From: Paenibacillus ehimensis NBRC 15659
GTDB lineage: Bacteria; Bacillota; Bacilli; Paenibacillales; NBRC-103111
DNA length: 51,290 nucleotides
Direction of reading: 5' to 3'
Assembly (NCBI RefSeq): GCF_004000785.1
Contig: NZ_BILX01000045.1
Location: forward strand, 1 to 51,290
The translations under genes were made by a program, and so were the position numbers. The first letter of the stretch is position 1; each line of letters begins with the position of its first letter. The notes beneath the pieces were generated by a model. That model was not told where the DNA came from. It saw only the letters and a program-made list of their open reading frames with translations, and made no database searches. Shown in pieces: positions 1 through 9,295 of the stretch.

Positions 1-1363
1 GGCTCGTGGCGCCGGTCTCTTCTTTAACCTGCGCTTCGCAAGCCGCAGAACCGCACCACCCCGACAACGCGAAGCCGCGTTTCTGCTCGAGGAACGATTT
101 CAGCTCGTCCAACGTATCCGCTTCCGTCATGCTTTCGTCACGGAACCGCTTGGCTCGATCATACATTTCCTGCTGCGTTTCCGTCAACAATTTTTGCACT
201 TCTTCTACAAATTGGTCCTGCCGGACGACACGCTTCTCCCCGGTAATCCGGGACACCAAGACCACTTGCCCGTTTTCCATGTCCCGCGGTCCCAACTCAA
301 CGCGGACCGGTACGCCACGCATCTCGTATTCGTTAAATTTCCAGCCCGGACTTTGATCCGGACGATCGTCCACTTTCGCGCGTACACCAGCCTGCTTCAA
401 CTGGGCATACAGCTCGTCTACGCGGCCGACAACCTGCTCTCTCGTCTTCGGAGGGCCAATCGGAATCATGATGACTTGCGTCGGTGCGATCTTCGGCGGC
501 AAAGCCAGACCGCGGTCGTCGCCGTGGACCATGATCAGGGCTCCGATGAGACGGGTGCTTACGCCCCAGGAGGTCGTATGGCAGAACCGATGCTGGTTCT
601 CGCGGTCCAAATATTTAATATCGAACGCCACGGCGAAGTTGGTGCCCAAATAGTGGGAAGTCCCCGCTTGTACCGCTTTGCCGTCTTTCATCATCGCTTC
701 GATGGAATACGTATCGACGGCCCCCGCGAATTTCTCGGAAGGCGTCTTCTGACCCATGATGACCGGAATCGCCAGGAACTCTTCGGCAAAAGAACGATAA
801 ATTTCCAGCATCTGCATCGTTTCTTTACGCGCATCGGCCTCGTCCTCATGTGCCGTATGGCCTTCCTGCCATAAAAATTCGCTCGTGCGCAGAAATGGCA
901 GTGTCCGCTTTTCCCAGCGGACCACGTTGGCCCACTGGTTGATCAAGAGAGGCAGGTCGCGGTAGGAATTAATCCATTCCGCGTACATGTGGCCGATCAT
1001 CGTCTCGGACGTCGGGCGAATCGCCAGCCGCTCTTCGAGCTTCTCGCCGCCGGCTTCCGTTACCCACGGCAGCTCCGGGTTGAAGCCTTCCACGTGCTCT
1101 TTTTCTTTTTGGAAAAAGCTCTCGGGAATGAACAGCGGGAAATAAGCGTTGCGGTGTCCCGTTTCCTTAAACCGGCGGTCCAGCTCCCTCTGGATATTTT
1201 CCCAGAGCTCGTACCCTTCCGGTTTAAATACGATGCATCCGCGGACCGGCGAGTAGCTCATGAGATCCGCCTTTTTAATGACATCAATATACCAGCGGGA
1301 GAAATCCTCGCCCTGCGGCGTAATCTCTTTGACAAACTGTTTGTCTTGCTTTTGGTTCGACAT
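1..1363 (-). CDS. proS: Prolyl-tRNA synthetase, short type, C-terminus cut by window edge
   Basis: Class II aminoacyl-tRNA synthetase that charges tRNA-Pro in the cytoplasm. The ATG at 1361-1363 opens 454 codons that run off the left edge without a stop; only some tens of residues should be missing. Visible motifs are RPTSET at residues 116-121 and the motif 2 region RTSEFLWQEGHTAHEDE at 159-175. The TAHEDEADA stretch and the lack of a long editing insertion before motif 3 point to the short, archaeal/eukaryote-like class (about 480 aa) rather than the 560-570 aa bacterial type of B. subtilis. It lies 32 bases after rseP, the position proS holds in B. subtilis, and probably shares its transcript. 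Confidence 0.95.
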   Translation of the reverse strand, partial: MSNQKQDKQFVKEITPQGEDFSRWYIDVIKKADLMSYSPVRGCIVFKPEGYELWENIQRELDRRFKETGHRNAYFPLFIPESFFQKEKEHVEGFNPELPWVTEAGGEKLEERLAIRPTSETMIGHMYAEWINSYRDLPLLINQWANVVRWEKRTLPFLRTSEFLWQEGHTAHEDEADARKETMQMLEIYRSFAEEFLAIPVIMGQKTPSEKFAGAVDTYSIEAMMKDGKAVQAGTSHYLGTNFAVAFDIKYLDRENQHRFCHTTSWGVSTRLIGALIMVHGDDRGLALPPKIAPTQVIMIPIGPPKTREQVVGRVDELYAQLKQAGVRAKVDDRPDQSPGWKFNEYEMRGVPVRVELGPRDMENGQVVLVSRITGEKRVVRQDQFVEEVQKLLTETQQEMYDRAKRFRDESMTEADTLDELKSFLEQKRGFALSGWCGSAACEAQVKEETGATS

Positions 1364-1395
1364 CGTTCTGTTTTCCCCCTACGGACGGCAATTCG

Positions 1396-2655
1396 TTATC
1401 CTTTAATCAATCGTAATATATCGTTATAAGTGACGGCTATCATAAGCAGCATCAGCATCGCGAAGCCGACAAAATGGACCATGCTTTCCCGGCTCGGATC
1501 GACAGGCTTGCCGCGGAGCGCCTCCAGCAGCAAGAACACCAGCCGGCTTCCGTCCAGCGCGGGGATCGGCAGCAGATTAAACAATCCCAAATAAAGACTC
1601 ATAATGGCCATCCACGAAATGTATTGGGCAAAACCTGCACTGGCCTGCTCGCTTGTAAATTCGACGATCCTCACCGGACCGCCCAAGTCGTCCATTTTGA
1701 CCTGAAGCGTCGCCAGCTTGCCAAAGCCGTCCATGATGATGGTAGTTGCGGAAACAAGGCTGTTCCAGCCTCCCGTAAATCCTTCCAGCACGGTAGCAGG
1801 CCGCGTTTCAGTCAGGAGCGAGACGCCGACGCGAATTACGCCGTCCTTGTCCATGAGCGGAGTCACTTCTTTACGGATTTGCTCCTTGTTGCGCTCAATA
1901 ATCCATACCATCGGTTTATTCGGAGATTGTTGAATCAAGTTCGTCAGCTTGCTGCGGTCGGAGCCGATTTGCACATGATCCACCTGAAGAATAATGTCGC
2001 CGGACTGCAGTCCCGCTTTCTCCGCAGCGGAAGCCGGAACGGTTTCCTGAATTTTGACCCGGTTGGGCACTCCTGCCACGAACACAAAGGTTATAAAGAG
2101 CGCCAAGGCAAGAATAAAATTCATCAGCGGTCCGGCAAAGATGGCCATCGCCCGCTGTCCTACCGTCTTGCTCCCGAACTGGCGGTTCCATGGGGCAATC
2201 TGGGTTTCTTTTTCCTTGGACACCATCATCGCTTGAGGATGAATCGAATAGCGTTCGATTTCCCCGTCGACATCCAGGCGGACGAACAAATCCTTTTCCA
2301 GATCGATCTGCTCGACGACGCCTTCAATCGCATCCCGGCGGCTTTCAAACTCGTTCAAATAAATGTGCGTGACCTGATTGTCCTCCAGCTGCACGGCGAT
2401 GCGTTGACCCTGATTGATCTGAACGATTTCCGGGTCTTCCCCGGCCATGCGGACGAAGCCGCCGATCGGAAGCAGTCTGAGCGTATACCGGGTTTCTCCG
2501 CGTTTGAAGGAGAGCAGCTTGGGACCGAAGCCGATGGCGAATTCGCGAACGAGAATGCCCGCTCGTTTGGCAAAGTAAAAATGTCCCCATTCGTGAATCG
2601 TAACTAGAACAAAAAACAAAAGAACAATTTGAAATACGTTCTGGATGTTAGCCAA
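1396..2655 (-). CDS. rseP: Site-2 zinc metalloprotease RseP/RasP
   Basis: Membrane-embedded protease that cleaves anti-sigma factors and leftover signal peptides within the membrane. The 419 residues show the zinc motif HEWGH at 21-25 in the first membrane segment, the FAGPLMN motif near 173-179, a PDZ domain around 198-270 (KAGLQSGDII), and the third ligand region NLLPIPALDG at 360-369 with Asp368. The start is TTG (2653-2655): no ATG lies close enough upstream of the catalytic helix, and GGAGG sits about 11 bases before it. It is preceded by a 200-base gap after dxr with no clear terminator and followed by proS, as in B. subtilis. Confidence 0.96.
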   Translation of the reverse strand: MANIQNVFQIVLLFFVLVTIHEWGHFYFAKRAGILVREFAIGFGPKLLSFKRGETRYTLRLLPIGGFVRMAGEDPEIVQINQGQRIAVQLEDNQVTHIYLNEFESRRDAIEGVVEQIDLEKDLFVRLDVDGEIERYSIHPQAMMVSKEKETQIAPWNRQFGSKTVGQRAMAIFAGPLMNFILALALFITFVFVAGVPNRVKIQETVPASAAEKAGLQSGDIILQVDHVQIGSDRSKLTNLIQQSPNKPMVWIIERNKEQIRKEVTPLMDKDGVIRVGVSLLTETRPATVLEGFTGGWNSLVSATTIIMDGFGKLATLQVKMDDLGGPVRIVEFTSEQASAGFAQYISWMAIMSLYLGLFNLLPIPALDGSRLVFLLLEALRGKPVDPSRESMVHFVGFAMLMLLMIAVTYNDILRLIKG

Positions 2656-2855
2656 TGGGTGTACGGCCTCCTTAAGCGCAAATGTTCATATCCAAGTTAT
2701 GGGCAAATGTTTAGTGGCTGCATGAAAAATTGTCCGAAGCCTTCCTTTAAGATTAACATTAATCCCAAAGGGAATACAAGCCGGGACTCATGATATGAAC
2801 ATATGAGCGGCTTCCCCGAAAGATGCCCTGGCGTCGCATCTTCGAACGGCCCATT

Positions 2856-4001
2856 TTAGTGCAGGCTCCGCGCCTCTTGCCTAGCCCACCGGTCGATCTC
2901 TGAGATGGCGGACAAATCCGGGGCCGGGACCGGGGAATGTTTGTCCATAACCTTGGCAATCAGCTCTTCGATGGCCAAGAATGAGATTTCCCCTTTTAAG
3001 AACCGTTCGACCGCAACTTCGTTGGCCGCATTGTATACGGTAGGCATGGAGCCGCCCATCCGTCCGCTTTCGTACGCCATCCGCAGACACGGATAACGAT
3101 CGAAATCCATCTCGCGAAACTGCAGCTTTCCGACATCGGATAAGCGCAAACGCTCGGAAGGCGTCGCCATCCGGTCCGGATAGGTCAACGCGTACTGAAT
3201 CGGCACCCGCATATCCGGCATCCCCAATTGGGCGATGATGCTGTAATCTACGAACTCGACGAACGAATGGATTATACTCTCGGGATGAATCAGCACTTCA
3301 ATCTGATCGTAGGGCAATCCGAATAGCCAGTGGGCTTCGATCACTTCCAGCCCTTTGTTCGCCATCGTCGCCGAATCGATCGTGACTTTCGCGCCCATCG
3401 ACCAATTCGGATGCTTGAGCGCATCTTCCACAGTTACGTGAGTAAGCTCATCCCGGGTACGATCGCGAAACGATCCACCGGAAGCGGTCAACGTAATTTT
3501 ATGTACGCGGTCCCGCGATTCTCCGTTCAAGCATTGGAATATGGCTGAATGCTCGCTGTCGACCGGAAGCAAAGCGACGCCGCGGCGCTTTGCCAATTCC
3601 GTCACGAGATGTCCTGCGCTAACCAACGTCTCCTTGTTGGCAATACCGATGTGCTTGCCCGCGTCGATCGCGGCCAGCGTCGGCTTAAGTCCTTGACTGC
3701 CGACAATAGCGGTAACGACCAGCTCGGCATCGGTCCCTGCCGCAATTTCGTGCAGCCCCTCTTCGCCGTGAAGAACCTGAACGTCCGATTTCACTGCCGT
3801 ACGCAGCTGTTCCGCCGCTTCCTTCGTGGCAACGGATACCTTACGGGGGCGAAAGCGCTCGATTTGCTCAATCAGGAGCGGTATATTATACCCCCCGGCA
3901 AGCCCTTCCACCTCGAACCGTTCCGGATAATGCGATATGACATCCAAGGTCTGGGTTCCAATGGACCCGGTCGACCCCAGAATACTGACTTTTTTCACCA
4001 A
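2856..4001 (-). CDS. dxr: 1-deoxy-D-xylulose 5-phosphate reductoisomerase
   Basis: Converts DXP to 2-C-methyl-D-erythritol 4-phosphate with NADPH, the committed step of the MEP isoprenoid pathway. The 381-residue product starts with an NADPH-binding Rossmann motif GSTGSIG at 9-15. ANKETLV lies at 121-127 and PVDSEHSA at 146-153, which holds the metal ligands Asp148 and Glu150. The length is normal. The start is TTG at 3999-4001 after GAGG; the next codon, GTG, is a close alternative. It sits between cdsA and rseP, so isoprenoid precursor synthesis is placed just downstream of uppS, which uses the end product. Confidence 0.97.
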   Translation of the reverse strand: MVKKVSILGSTGSIGTQTLDVISHYPERFEVEGLAGGYNIPLLIEQIERFRPRKVSVATKEAAEQLRTAVKSDVQVLHGEEGLHEIAAGTDAELVVTAIVGSQGLKPTLAAIDAGKHIGIANKETLVSAGHLVTELAKRRGVALLPVDSEHSAIFQCLNGESRDRVHKITLTASGGSFRDRTRDELTHVTVEDALKHPNWSMGAKVTIDSATMANKGLEVIEAHWLFGLPYDQIEVLIHPESIIHSFVEFVDYSIIAQLGMPDMRVPIQYALTYPDRMATPSERLRLSDVGKLQFREMDFDRYPCLRMAYESGRMGGSMPTVYNAANEVAVERFLKGEISFLAIEELIAKVMDKHSPVPAPDLSAISEIDRWARQEARSLH

Positions 4002-4021
4002 CGTTCACCTCGGGGCAATAG

Positions 4022-4810
4022 TTATACGTGCGGGAGCAGAGCCGCTAAATGAAGGAACGGAAACACGATCAGCCAGCTGTCGGTCCGATCAAGCACGCCG
4101 CCGTGTCCCGGCAGGATCGTTCCCGTATCTTTGATGCCCTTCACCCGCTTGTACGCGGACTGAATCAAGTCGCCCATCTGACCGACAACCGCAATGATGA
4201 GCCCGATCCAAATCGCCTGCGCAAAGCTGAGAAGTTCCGGACGGTACCAGGCAAAGCCGAGTGCAACGACAACGGACAAAGCCGTGCCGCCGATCGCTCC
4301 CTCGACGGATTTCTTCGGACTAATGGCTGGCCAGAGCGGTGTTTTTCCAATTACCGATCCGGTAAAATACGCGCCGGAATCGGTTGACCAGATGCATAAA
4401 AACACGAGCAGCGTCCAATAAAGCCCGTTCTCGGAAAGCCAGCGCGTCTCCACCATGTAATGAAAGCCGATACCGACGTACACCATGCCCAAAAATGCCG
4501 TAGCAATATGATCGATCGTAATTTTGTTCTTCGAAATAACGGTGACGGCCATAAAAACAAACAGAAATAACCAAATCAGGCGCTCTATCGAAATTCCTGC
4601 CACCTGCCACGGTATGACAAGGGCAATCACCCCAAGAGAGCCTAAAAGCCCGATCGTTTTGTTCTTATGAAGGCCGTTCATCCTTAAAAACTCGTCGTAC
4701 CCGATCAGCGATAAAACCAGGATTAACCCGGCAAACCAATAGTCTCCCAAGTACAACAGGATGAAAAAGGCGAGCCCTGCCACGACTCCTGTGACAATTC
4801 GCTGCTTCAA
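4022..4810 (-). CDS. cdsA: Phosphatidate cytidylyltransferase
   Basis: Integral membrane enzyme that makes CDP-diacylglycerol from phosphatidic acid and CTP, the branch point of phospholipid synthesis. The 262-residue product is strongly hydrophobic with about seven or eight membrane segments. Near its C-terminus it carries the family signature, readable as SAYKRVKGIKD followed by PGHGGVLDRTDS. The start is TTG at 4808-4810, seven bases after GGAGG. It lies 72 bases downstream of uppS, the usual uppS-cdsA-dxr arrangement in Firmicutes. Confidence 0.97.
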   Translation of the reverse strand: MKQRIVTGVVAGLAFFILLYLGDYWFAGLILVLSLIGYDEFLRMNGLHKNKTIGLLGSLGVIALVIPWQVAGISIERLIWLFLFVFMAVTVISKNKITIDHIATAFLGMVYVGIGFHYMVETRWLSENGLYWTLLVFLCIWSTDSGAYFTGSVIGKTPLWPAISPKKSVEGAIGGTALSVVVALGFAWYRPELLSFAQAIWIGLIIAVVGQMGDLIQSAYKRVKGIKDTGTILPGHGGVLDRTDSWLIVFPFLHLAALLPHV

Positions 4811-4882
4811 ATCGATTCCTCCATCGTTTATGCTGGCAGACGGACATTATGCCGAACTGCCCCTACCTGTTGTCAACCGCCG

Positions 4883-5650
4883 TTATAAACCGCCGTATCT
4901 TCTGGCGCGGCGCTGGTATTCCCCGACTGCTTCGTAGAAATGCTGCTCCGTAAATTCCGGCCAGCACAAATCTGTAAAAAACAGCTCCGAATAGGCTAAC
5001 TGCCATAGCATAAAGTTGCTGATCCGCAGCTCTCCGCTGGTGCGTATCAGAAGATCGGGGTCCGGGAGCGGATCGGTTAATAAATATTTGGAGAAAAGCG
5101 CCTCGTCCACTTCGTCCGCGGCGACTTTATTTTCTTTCATATCCTGAGCGAGCCGCTCAATGCCCTTCAGCATTTCTTTACGGCTTCCGTAATTCAGCGC
5201 AAAATTCAAGATGAGGCCGGTGTTATGCTTCGTTTGATCAATCGCGTCCTGAACCGCTTTCAGCGTGTAATCAGGCAGACCTTCCTGCCAGCCTGTCATG
5301 CGGATCTGAACGTTATTCGCAATCAGTTCGTCGATTTCTTTCGGAAAAAATTCCATCGGCAGCTTCATCAAGTAGTCGACTTCTTCCTTCGGTCTCTTCC
5401 AATTTTCCGTGGAAAAAGCATACAAGGTCAGCACCTTCACACCGATGCTGTTTGCGGCCATCGTAATTTTCTTTACGTTTTTCATACCTGAATGGTGGCC
5501 TGCCACCCGCGGCAGTCCCCGCTTTTGTGCCCATCGGCCATTACCGTCCATGATGACGGCGACATGGTTCGGAATGTTGTCCGCATCCAGTTGGAGAGCG
5601 GCTTGCTCTCCCTCCGGTTTGCTTCCAAACCATTTTTTGAATGACATCAT
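4883..5650 (-). CDS. uppS: Isoprenyl transferase (undecaprenyl pyrophosphate synthase)
   Basis: Condenses isopentenyl units onto farnesyl pyrophosphate to make the C55 lipid carrier for cell wall synthesis. The product of 255 residues has the catalytic MDGNGRWA motif with Asp35, GHHSGM just after it, and the RTSGELRISNFMLWQ region of the cis-prenyltransferase family. I place the start at the ATG 5648-5650 because GGGGGA lies about nine bases before it. An in-frame ATG at 5663-5665 has no ribosome binding site. A hairpin at 5682-5699 separates it from frr. Confidence 0.96.
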   Translation of the reverse strand: MMSFKKWFGSKPEGEQAALQLDADNIPNHVAVIMDGNGRWAQKRGLPRVAGHHSGMKNVKKITMAANSIGVKVLTLYAFSTENWKRPKEEVDYLMKLPMEFFPKEIDELIANNVQIRMTGWQEGLPDYTLKAVQDAIDQTKHNTGLILNFALNYGSRKEMLKGIERLAQDMKENKVAADEVDEALFSKYLLTDPLPDPDLLIRTSGELRISNFMLWQLAYSELFFTDLCWPEFTEQHFYEAVGEYQRRARRYGGL

Positions 5651-5675
5651 GTCTGAATCCCCCATCAGGAAAGAC

Positions 5676-5699
5676 TAAAAGCCCCCTCGAATAAGGGGG
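5676..5699 (-). terminator. Hairpin between frr and uppS, weak terminator or attenuator
   Basis: On the minus strand CCCCCT (5699-5694) pairs with AGGGGG (5687-5682) around a six-base loop, followed by a short run CTTTTAG. The stem is GC-rich but the T run is only four bases, so partial read-through into uppS is expected. Confidence 0.6.
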
Positions 5700-5709
5700 T
5701 CTTTACCGG

Positions 5710-6264
5710 TTACACTTCCATGATTTCTTTTTCTTTGGCAGCCAATACTTTATCGACTTCCGCGATATGCTTGTCCGTAAACTTCTGGATGTCGTCCTGA
5801 TGACGCCGGGATTCGTCTTCCGATATGCCCGTCTTCTCCAGTTTTTTGATATCGTCGTTCGCGTCGCGGCGGATGTTGCGAATCGCCACTTTCGCTTCTT
5901 CGCCGAACTTGCGCGTCATTTTGACAAGCTCGGAACGGCGTTCTTCCGTCAAAGCCGGAATGACGATACGGATCGCACTGCCATCGTTGGAAGGCGTCAA
6001 TCCGAGATCGGATTTCATAATCGCTTTTTCGATAGCGGCAACCGAGCTTTTGTCCCACGGCTGAATCATCAGCGTGCGGGAATCCGGCGTATTAATGTTC
6101 GCCAGCTGGTTTACCGGTGTCATAGAACCGTAGTATTCGACTTGAACGCGATCCAGCAGGGCAGGGGTCGCCCGCCCCGCACGAAGCGAAGCCAGCTCCT
6201 TTTTCAGCGCGGCGATCGCTTTCTCCATGCGTTCTTCCGCACTTTTTTTAATGGATTGCGGCAT
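5710..6264 (-). CDS. frr: Ribosome recycling factor
   Basis: Splits post-termination ribosomes together with EF-G. The 184-residue product has the normal length and the conserved N-terminal [15 protein letters not shown] helix, the [14 protein letters not shown] hairpin region, and the basic C-terminal helices with [12 protein letters not shown] start at 6262-6264, only three bases after the pyrH stop, so the two are translated from one message. It is followed by a hairpin that may reduce transcription into uppS. Confidence 0.97.
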   Translation of the reverse strand: MPQSIKKSAEERMEKAIAALKKELASLRAGRATPALLDRVQVEYYGSMTPVNQLANINTPDSRTLMIQPWDKSSVAAIEKAIMKSDLGLTPSNDGSAIRIVIPALTEERRSELVKMTRKFGEEAKVAIRNIRRDANDDIKKLEKTGISEDESRRHQDDIQKFTDKHIAEVDKVLAAKEKEIMEV

Positions 6265-6267
6265 AGA

Positions 6268-7014
<747 letters not shown>

Positions 7015-7037
7015 TCAGACCGCTAAAGCTTTCTTTT

Positions 7038-7064
7038 AAAAAACAAGGAACACAGCGTGTTCCT
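7038..7064 (-). terminator. Rho-independent terminator after tsf
   Basis: On the minus strand an 8-bp stem AGGAACAC / GTGTTCCT (7064-7057 with 7053-7046) closes a 3-base loop and is followed by TG and TTTTTT (7043-7038). It lies between tsf and pyrH, so it can lower pyrH-frr transcription relative to tsf. Confidence 0.8.
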
Positions 7065-7090
7065 CGTTACCTTGCATTTATCTTGTTGAA

Positions 7091-7741
7091 TTACAGCTTA
7101 ACTTGGGACATAACTTCTTCAGCGAAGTTTTCTTGTTTCTTCTCCAAGCCTTCTCCGAGTTCGAAACGTACGAAACGACGGATCGACAAGTTCTCACCGA
7201 TCGTTGCGATGTTTTCTTTCAATACTTCTTCTACGGTTTTGTCCGGATCTTTAACGAAAGGCTGCTCAAGCAAGCAGTATTCCTCGTAGTATTTCGCCAG
7301 ACGGCCTTCGACGATTTTCTCGACGATTTTTTCCGGCTTGCCTTCGTTCAGCGCTTGGTTCGTCAAGATTTCGCGCTCTTTCTCCAGCGCTTCTTGCGGA
7401 ACTTCTTCACGGCGAAGGAATTTCGGGTTGGAAGCTGCGATGTGCAAAGCAACGTCGCGAACAAACGTTCTGAACTGCTCGTTTTTAGCAACGAAGTCGG
7501 TTTCGCTGTTCACTTCAACCAACACGCCGATTTTGCCGCCCGCGTGGATGTAGGATTCGATCATTCCTTCGGTCGCAATCCGGCCCGCTTTGTTAGCCGC
7601 TGCGGAAAGACCTTTTTCACGCAGAATTTCGGCGGCTTTCGTCAAATCGCCGTTCGCTTCTTCCAATGCTTTCTTGCAATCGAGCATGCCTGCTCCTGTT
7701 TTTTCACGCAATTCTTTTACTGCTGCTGCACTAACTGCCAT
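7091..7741 (-). CDS. tsf: Elongation factor Ts, short form
   Basis: Nucleotide exchange factor for EF-Tu. I use the ATG at 7739-7741, where AGGAGG precedes it and the product begins [18 protein letters not shown], the usual EF-Ts start; an upstream in-frame extension of 30 residues is not family-like. The TDFVAKN motif that contacts EF-Tu is at 81-87. At 216 residues it is much shorter than the roughly 290-residue proteins of B. subtilis and E. coli, resembling forms with a single core subdomain. It lies downstream of rpsB with a strong terminator between them. Confidence 0.96.
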   Translation of the reverse strand: MAVSAAAVKELREKTGAGMLDCKKALEEANGDLTKAAEILREKGLSAAANKAGRIATEGMIESYIHAGGKIGVLVEVNSETDFVAKNEQFRTFVRDVALHIAASNPKFLRREEVPQEALEKEREILTNQALNEGKPEKIVEKIVEGRLAKYYEEYCLLEQPFVKDPDKTVEEVLKENIATIGENLSIRRFVRFELGEGLEKKQENFAEEVMSQVKL

Positions 7742-7775
7742 GATTTGGCCTCCTTGGAATGTGATATGTATTCCC

Positions 7776-7820
7776 AAAAAAAGGGCGGTGAAAGGATTTT
7801 GCACCTTTAAACCACCCTTT
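7776..7820 (-). terminator. Terminator/attenuator between rpsB and tsf
   Basis: On the minus strand AAAGGG (7820-7815) pairs with CCCTTT (7785-7780), then GGT with ACC, then AAAGG with CCTTT around an 8-base loop, with one small internal loop. It is followed directly by further T residues down to 7776. The hairpin lies 15 bases after the rpsB stop and before the tsf ribosome binding site, so tsf must be read through it or have its own promoter. Confidence 0.85.
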
Positions 7821-7835
7821 CTCGTATTCAATGCA

Positions 7836-8534
7836 TTAAGCTGAAGTCTCTTCGCCTTGGTGAGCCTCGATAACCGCGTCGGCGATTTTAGCCGTCAGCA
7901 ATTTCACGGCACGGATCGCGTCGTCGTTACCCGGGATCACATAGTCGATTTCGTCCGGATCGCAGTTCGTGTCTACGATACCAACGATCGGAATACCGAG
8001 CTTGCGTGCTTCCGCAACGGCAATGCGTTCTTTGCGCGGATCGATGACGAACAGTGCGCTTGGCAGACCTTTCATATGGGAAATGCCGCCCAAGAACTTC
8101 TCAAGACGATCTTTTTCCTTGCGAAGAATGATAACTTCTTTTTTCGGCAGCACTTCGAACGTGCCGTCTTGCTCCCATTTTTCCAGCTCGTGCAAGCGGT
8201 TGATCCGTTTTTGGATCGTTTGGAAGTTCGTCAGCGTACCGCCGAGCCAACGTTGGTTGATGTAGTACATTCCGCAGCGCTCAGCTTCTTCTTTAACCGA
8301 ATCCTGAGCTTGCTTTTTCGTACCTACGAACAAGATCGTGCCGTTCTCTGCGGCTACGGACTTGACGAAGTTGTAAGCTTCCTCAACTTTTTTGACCGTT
8401 TTTTGCAGGTCGATGATGTAAATTCCGTTTCTTTCGGTGAAGATGTATCGATCCATTTTCGGGTTCCAACGACGGGTTTGGTGACCGAAGTGCACCCCAG
8501 CTTCGAGCAGCTGTTTCATGGAGATAACTGCCAT
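7836..8534 (-). CDS. rpsB: 30S ribosomal protein S2
   Basis: Structural protein of the small ribosomal subunit. The 232-residue product begins [27 protein letters not shown], the conserved S2 start, and contains GTKKQAQ and the [12 protein letters not shown] signature. Two starts are possible: GTG at 8538-8540 and ATG at 8532-8534. GGAGG lies nine bases before the ATG and only about four before the GTG, so I use the ATG. It has its own sigma-A-type promoter and a structured leader of about 150 bases, and heads the translation/envelope block after the flagellar operon terminator. Confidence 0.97.
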   Translation of the reverse strand: MAVISMKQLLEAGVHFGHQTRRWNPKMDRYIFTERNGIYIIDLQKTVKKVEEAYNFVKSVAAENGTILFVGTKKQAQDSVKEEAERCGMYYINQRWLGGTLTNFQTIQKRINRLHELEKWEQDGTFEVLPKKEVIILRKEKDRLEKFLGGISHMKGLPSALFVIDPRKERIAVAEARKLGIPIVGIVDTNCDPDEIDYVIPGNDDAIRAVKLLTAKIADAVIEAHQGEETSA

Positions 8535-8586
8535 CCTCACGCACCTCCTCTAAATTGGTTTTTGGGTTTCCTCCGTCGATCGCATC

Positions 8587-8659
8587 TTCCGGTAAAACTC
8601 CTTGACCGCGACGCTCAAGAAAGCATCTGCTGAAGCCAGCGGGAGCACCGTTACCGGAA
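8587..8659 (-). promoter_or_regulatory. Structured 5' leader of rpsB
   Basis: Between the rpsB promoter and its start the message can fold into a long hairpin. A perfect 9-bp arm pair (8651-8659 with 8587-8595, TTCCGGTAA on the RNA strand) encloses a second pair (GGAG/CTCC, 8642-8645 with 8598-8601). Long-range pairing of this kind is common in ribosomal protein leaders that bind the encoded protein. That S2 or anything else binds it is inference. Confidence 0.55.
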
Positions 8660-8693
8660 CTTAACCGACGTGTGGTTTTTAACACCGAGAATT

Positions 8694-8722
8694 ACTATAC
8701 CATAACTGACAACCGTATGCAA
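8694..8722 (-). promoter_or_regulatory. Sigma-A-type promoter of rpsB
   Basis: Minus-strand -35 TTGCAT (8722-8717) and -10 TATAGT (8699-8694) are separated by exactly 17 bases. The site lies just downstream of the flagellar operon terminator and about 155 bases upstream of the rpsB start, which fits a promoter with a regulatory leader. Confidence 0.8.
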
Positions 8723-8740
8723 CACCCGTGACAAATCGAC

Positions 8741-8782
8741 AAAAAAAGACAAAATCAGACCCCATAGCGCGAGTCTGATTTT
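8741..8782 (-). terminator. Terminator of the flagellar/chemotaxis operon
   Basis: A perfect 10-bp stem (AAAATCAGAC / GTCTGATTTT, 8782-8773 with 8760-8751) with a 12-base loop begins four bases after the last operon gene. It is followed on the minus strand by TTTTTTT at 8747-8741. It closes the roughly 31 kb operon that begins at flgB. Confidence 0.85.
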
Positions 8783-8785
8783 TCT

Positions 8786-9295
8786 TTATTGTATCGTTAA
8801 GTTGGCTATGACTTGCGTCAGCTCTTGCGCCCCCTTGAACACATGAAGACCGGAGACGATTTTGTCGTTAAGCTGCTTCTGTTTCATCGTATCCACAAAG
8901 GCGGTCCGGTCGGCAATAACGCCGCTCTGCTGCAGCAAATCCGCCACCTGGGCGGCGCCCATGCCTTTGGAGACATAAATATACGTTTCTTTGTCCGGCG
9001 CAGCGGATTGCGGCTGTGCGGCTTGCTTGTCTCTCTCTTCTTGCAGCTTCTGCGCGATCATGGCATCAACCTGCGGTTGATCGTACAGCTTTTGATTTTT
9101 GTCGTACACATTAAAATAGGTAGAAGCGACCTCTTTGAGCCGGATCCGATCCATCTCTTCGGGCGCCTGCCCTGCCTCAGGCTGCTTGGAAGCGGCGGTG
9201 CTCGCAGGGGCAACCGCATTCATCAGCTGAAGCAGAACGGCCCCCAAAATCAAACCGGTACCGAGCCCGTACAGGAGGGATTTGTTTTTAAGCAT
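8786..9295 (-). CDS. Membrane-anchored MltG/YceG-like protein without catalytic domain
   Basis: A 169-residue product. It begins with a short basic stretch and one membrane segment (about residues 6-26), then an Ala/Pro/Gln-rich linker and a C-terminal domain of about 65 residues starting ETYIYVSKGMGAAQVADLLQQSG. That pattern resembles the LysM-like N-terminal subdomain of the endolytic transglycosylase MltG. The lytic domain with its glutamate is absent, so enzyme activity is unlikely. The ATG at 9293-9295 has AGGAGG upstream and overlaps the preceding gene by eight bases; an upstream ATG in the same frame would lengthen the overlap. It is the last gene of the flagellar operon. Function unknown; an envelope role is inference. 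Confidence 0.7.
   Translation of the reverse strand: MLKNKSLLYGLGTGLILGAVLLQLMNAVAPASTAASKQPEAGQAPEEMDRIRLKEVASTYFNVYDKNQKLYDQPQVDAMIAQKLQEERDKQAAQPQSAAPDKETYIYVSKGMGAAQVADLLQQSGVIADRTAFVDTMKQKQLNDKIVSGLHVFKGAQELTQVIANLTIQ

Noticed and set aside
2656..2855. Possible promoter or operator between dxr and rseP (TTGTAT box and imperfect palindromes around 2790-2810)
   Set aside because: The -10 match is poor and the palindromes are broken; nothing rises above what an AT-rich 200-base gap would show by chance.
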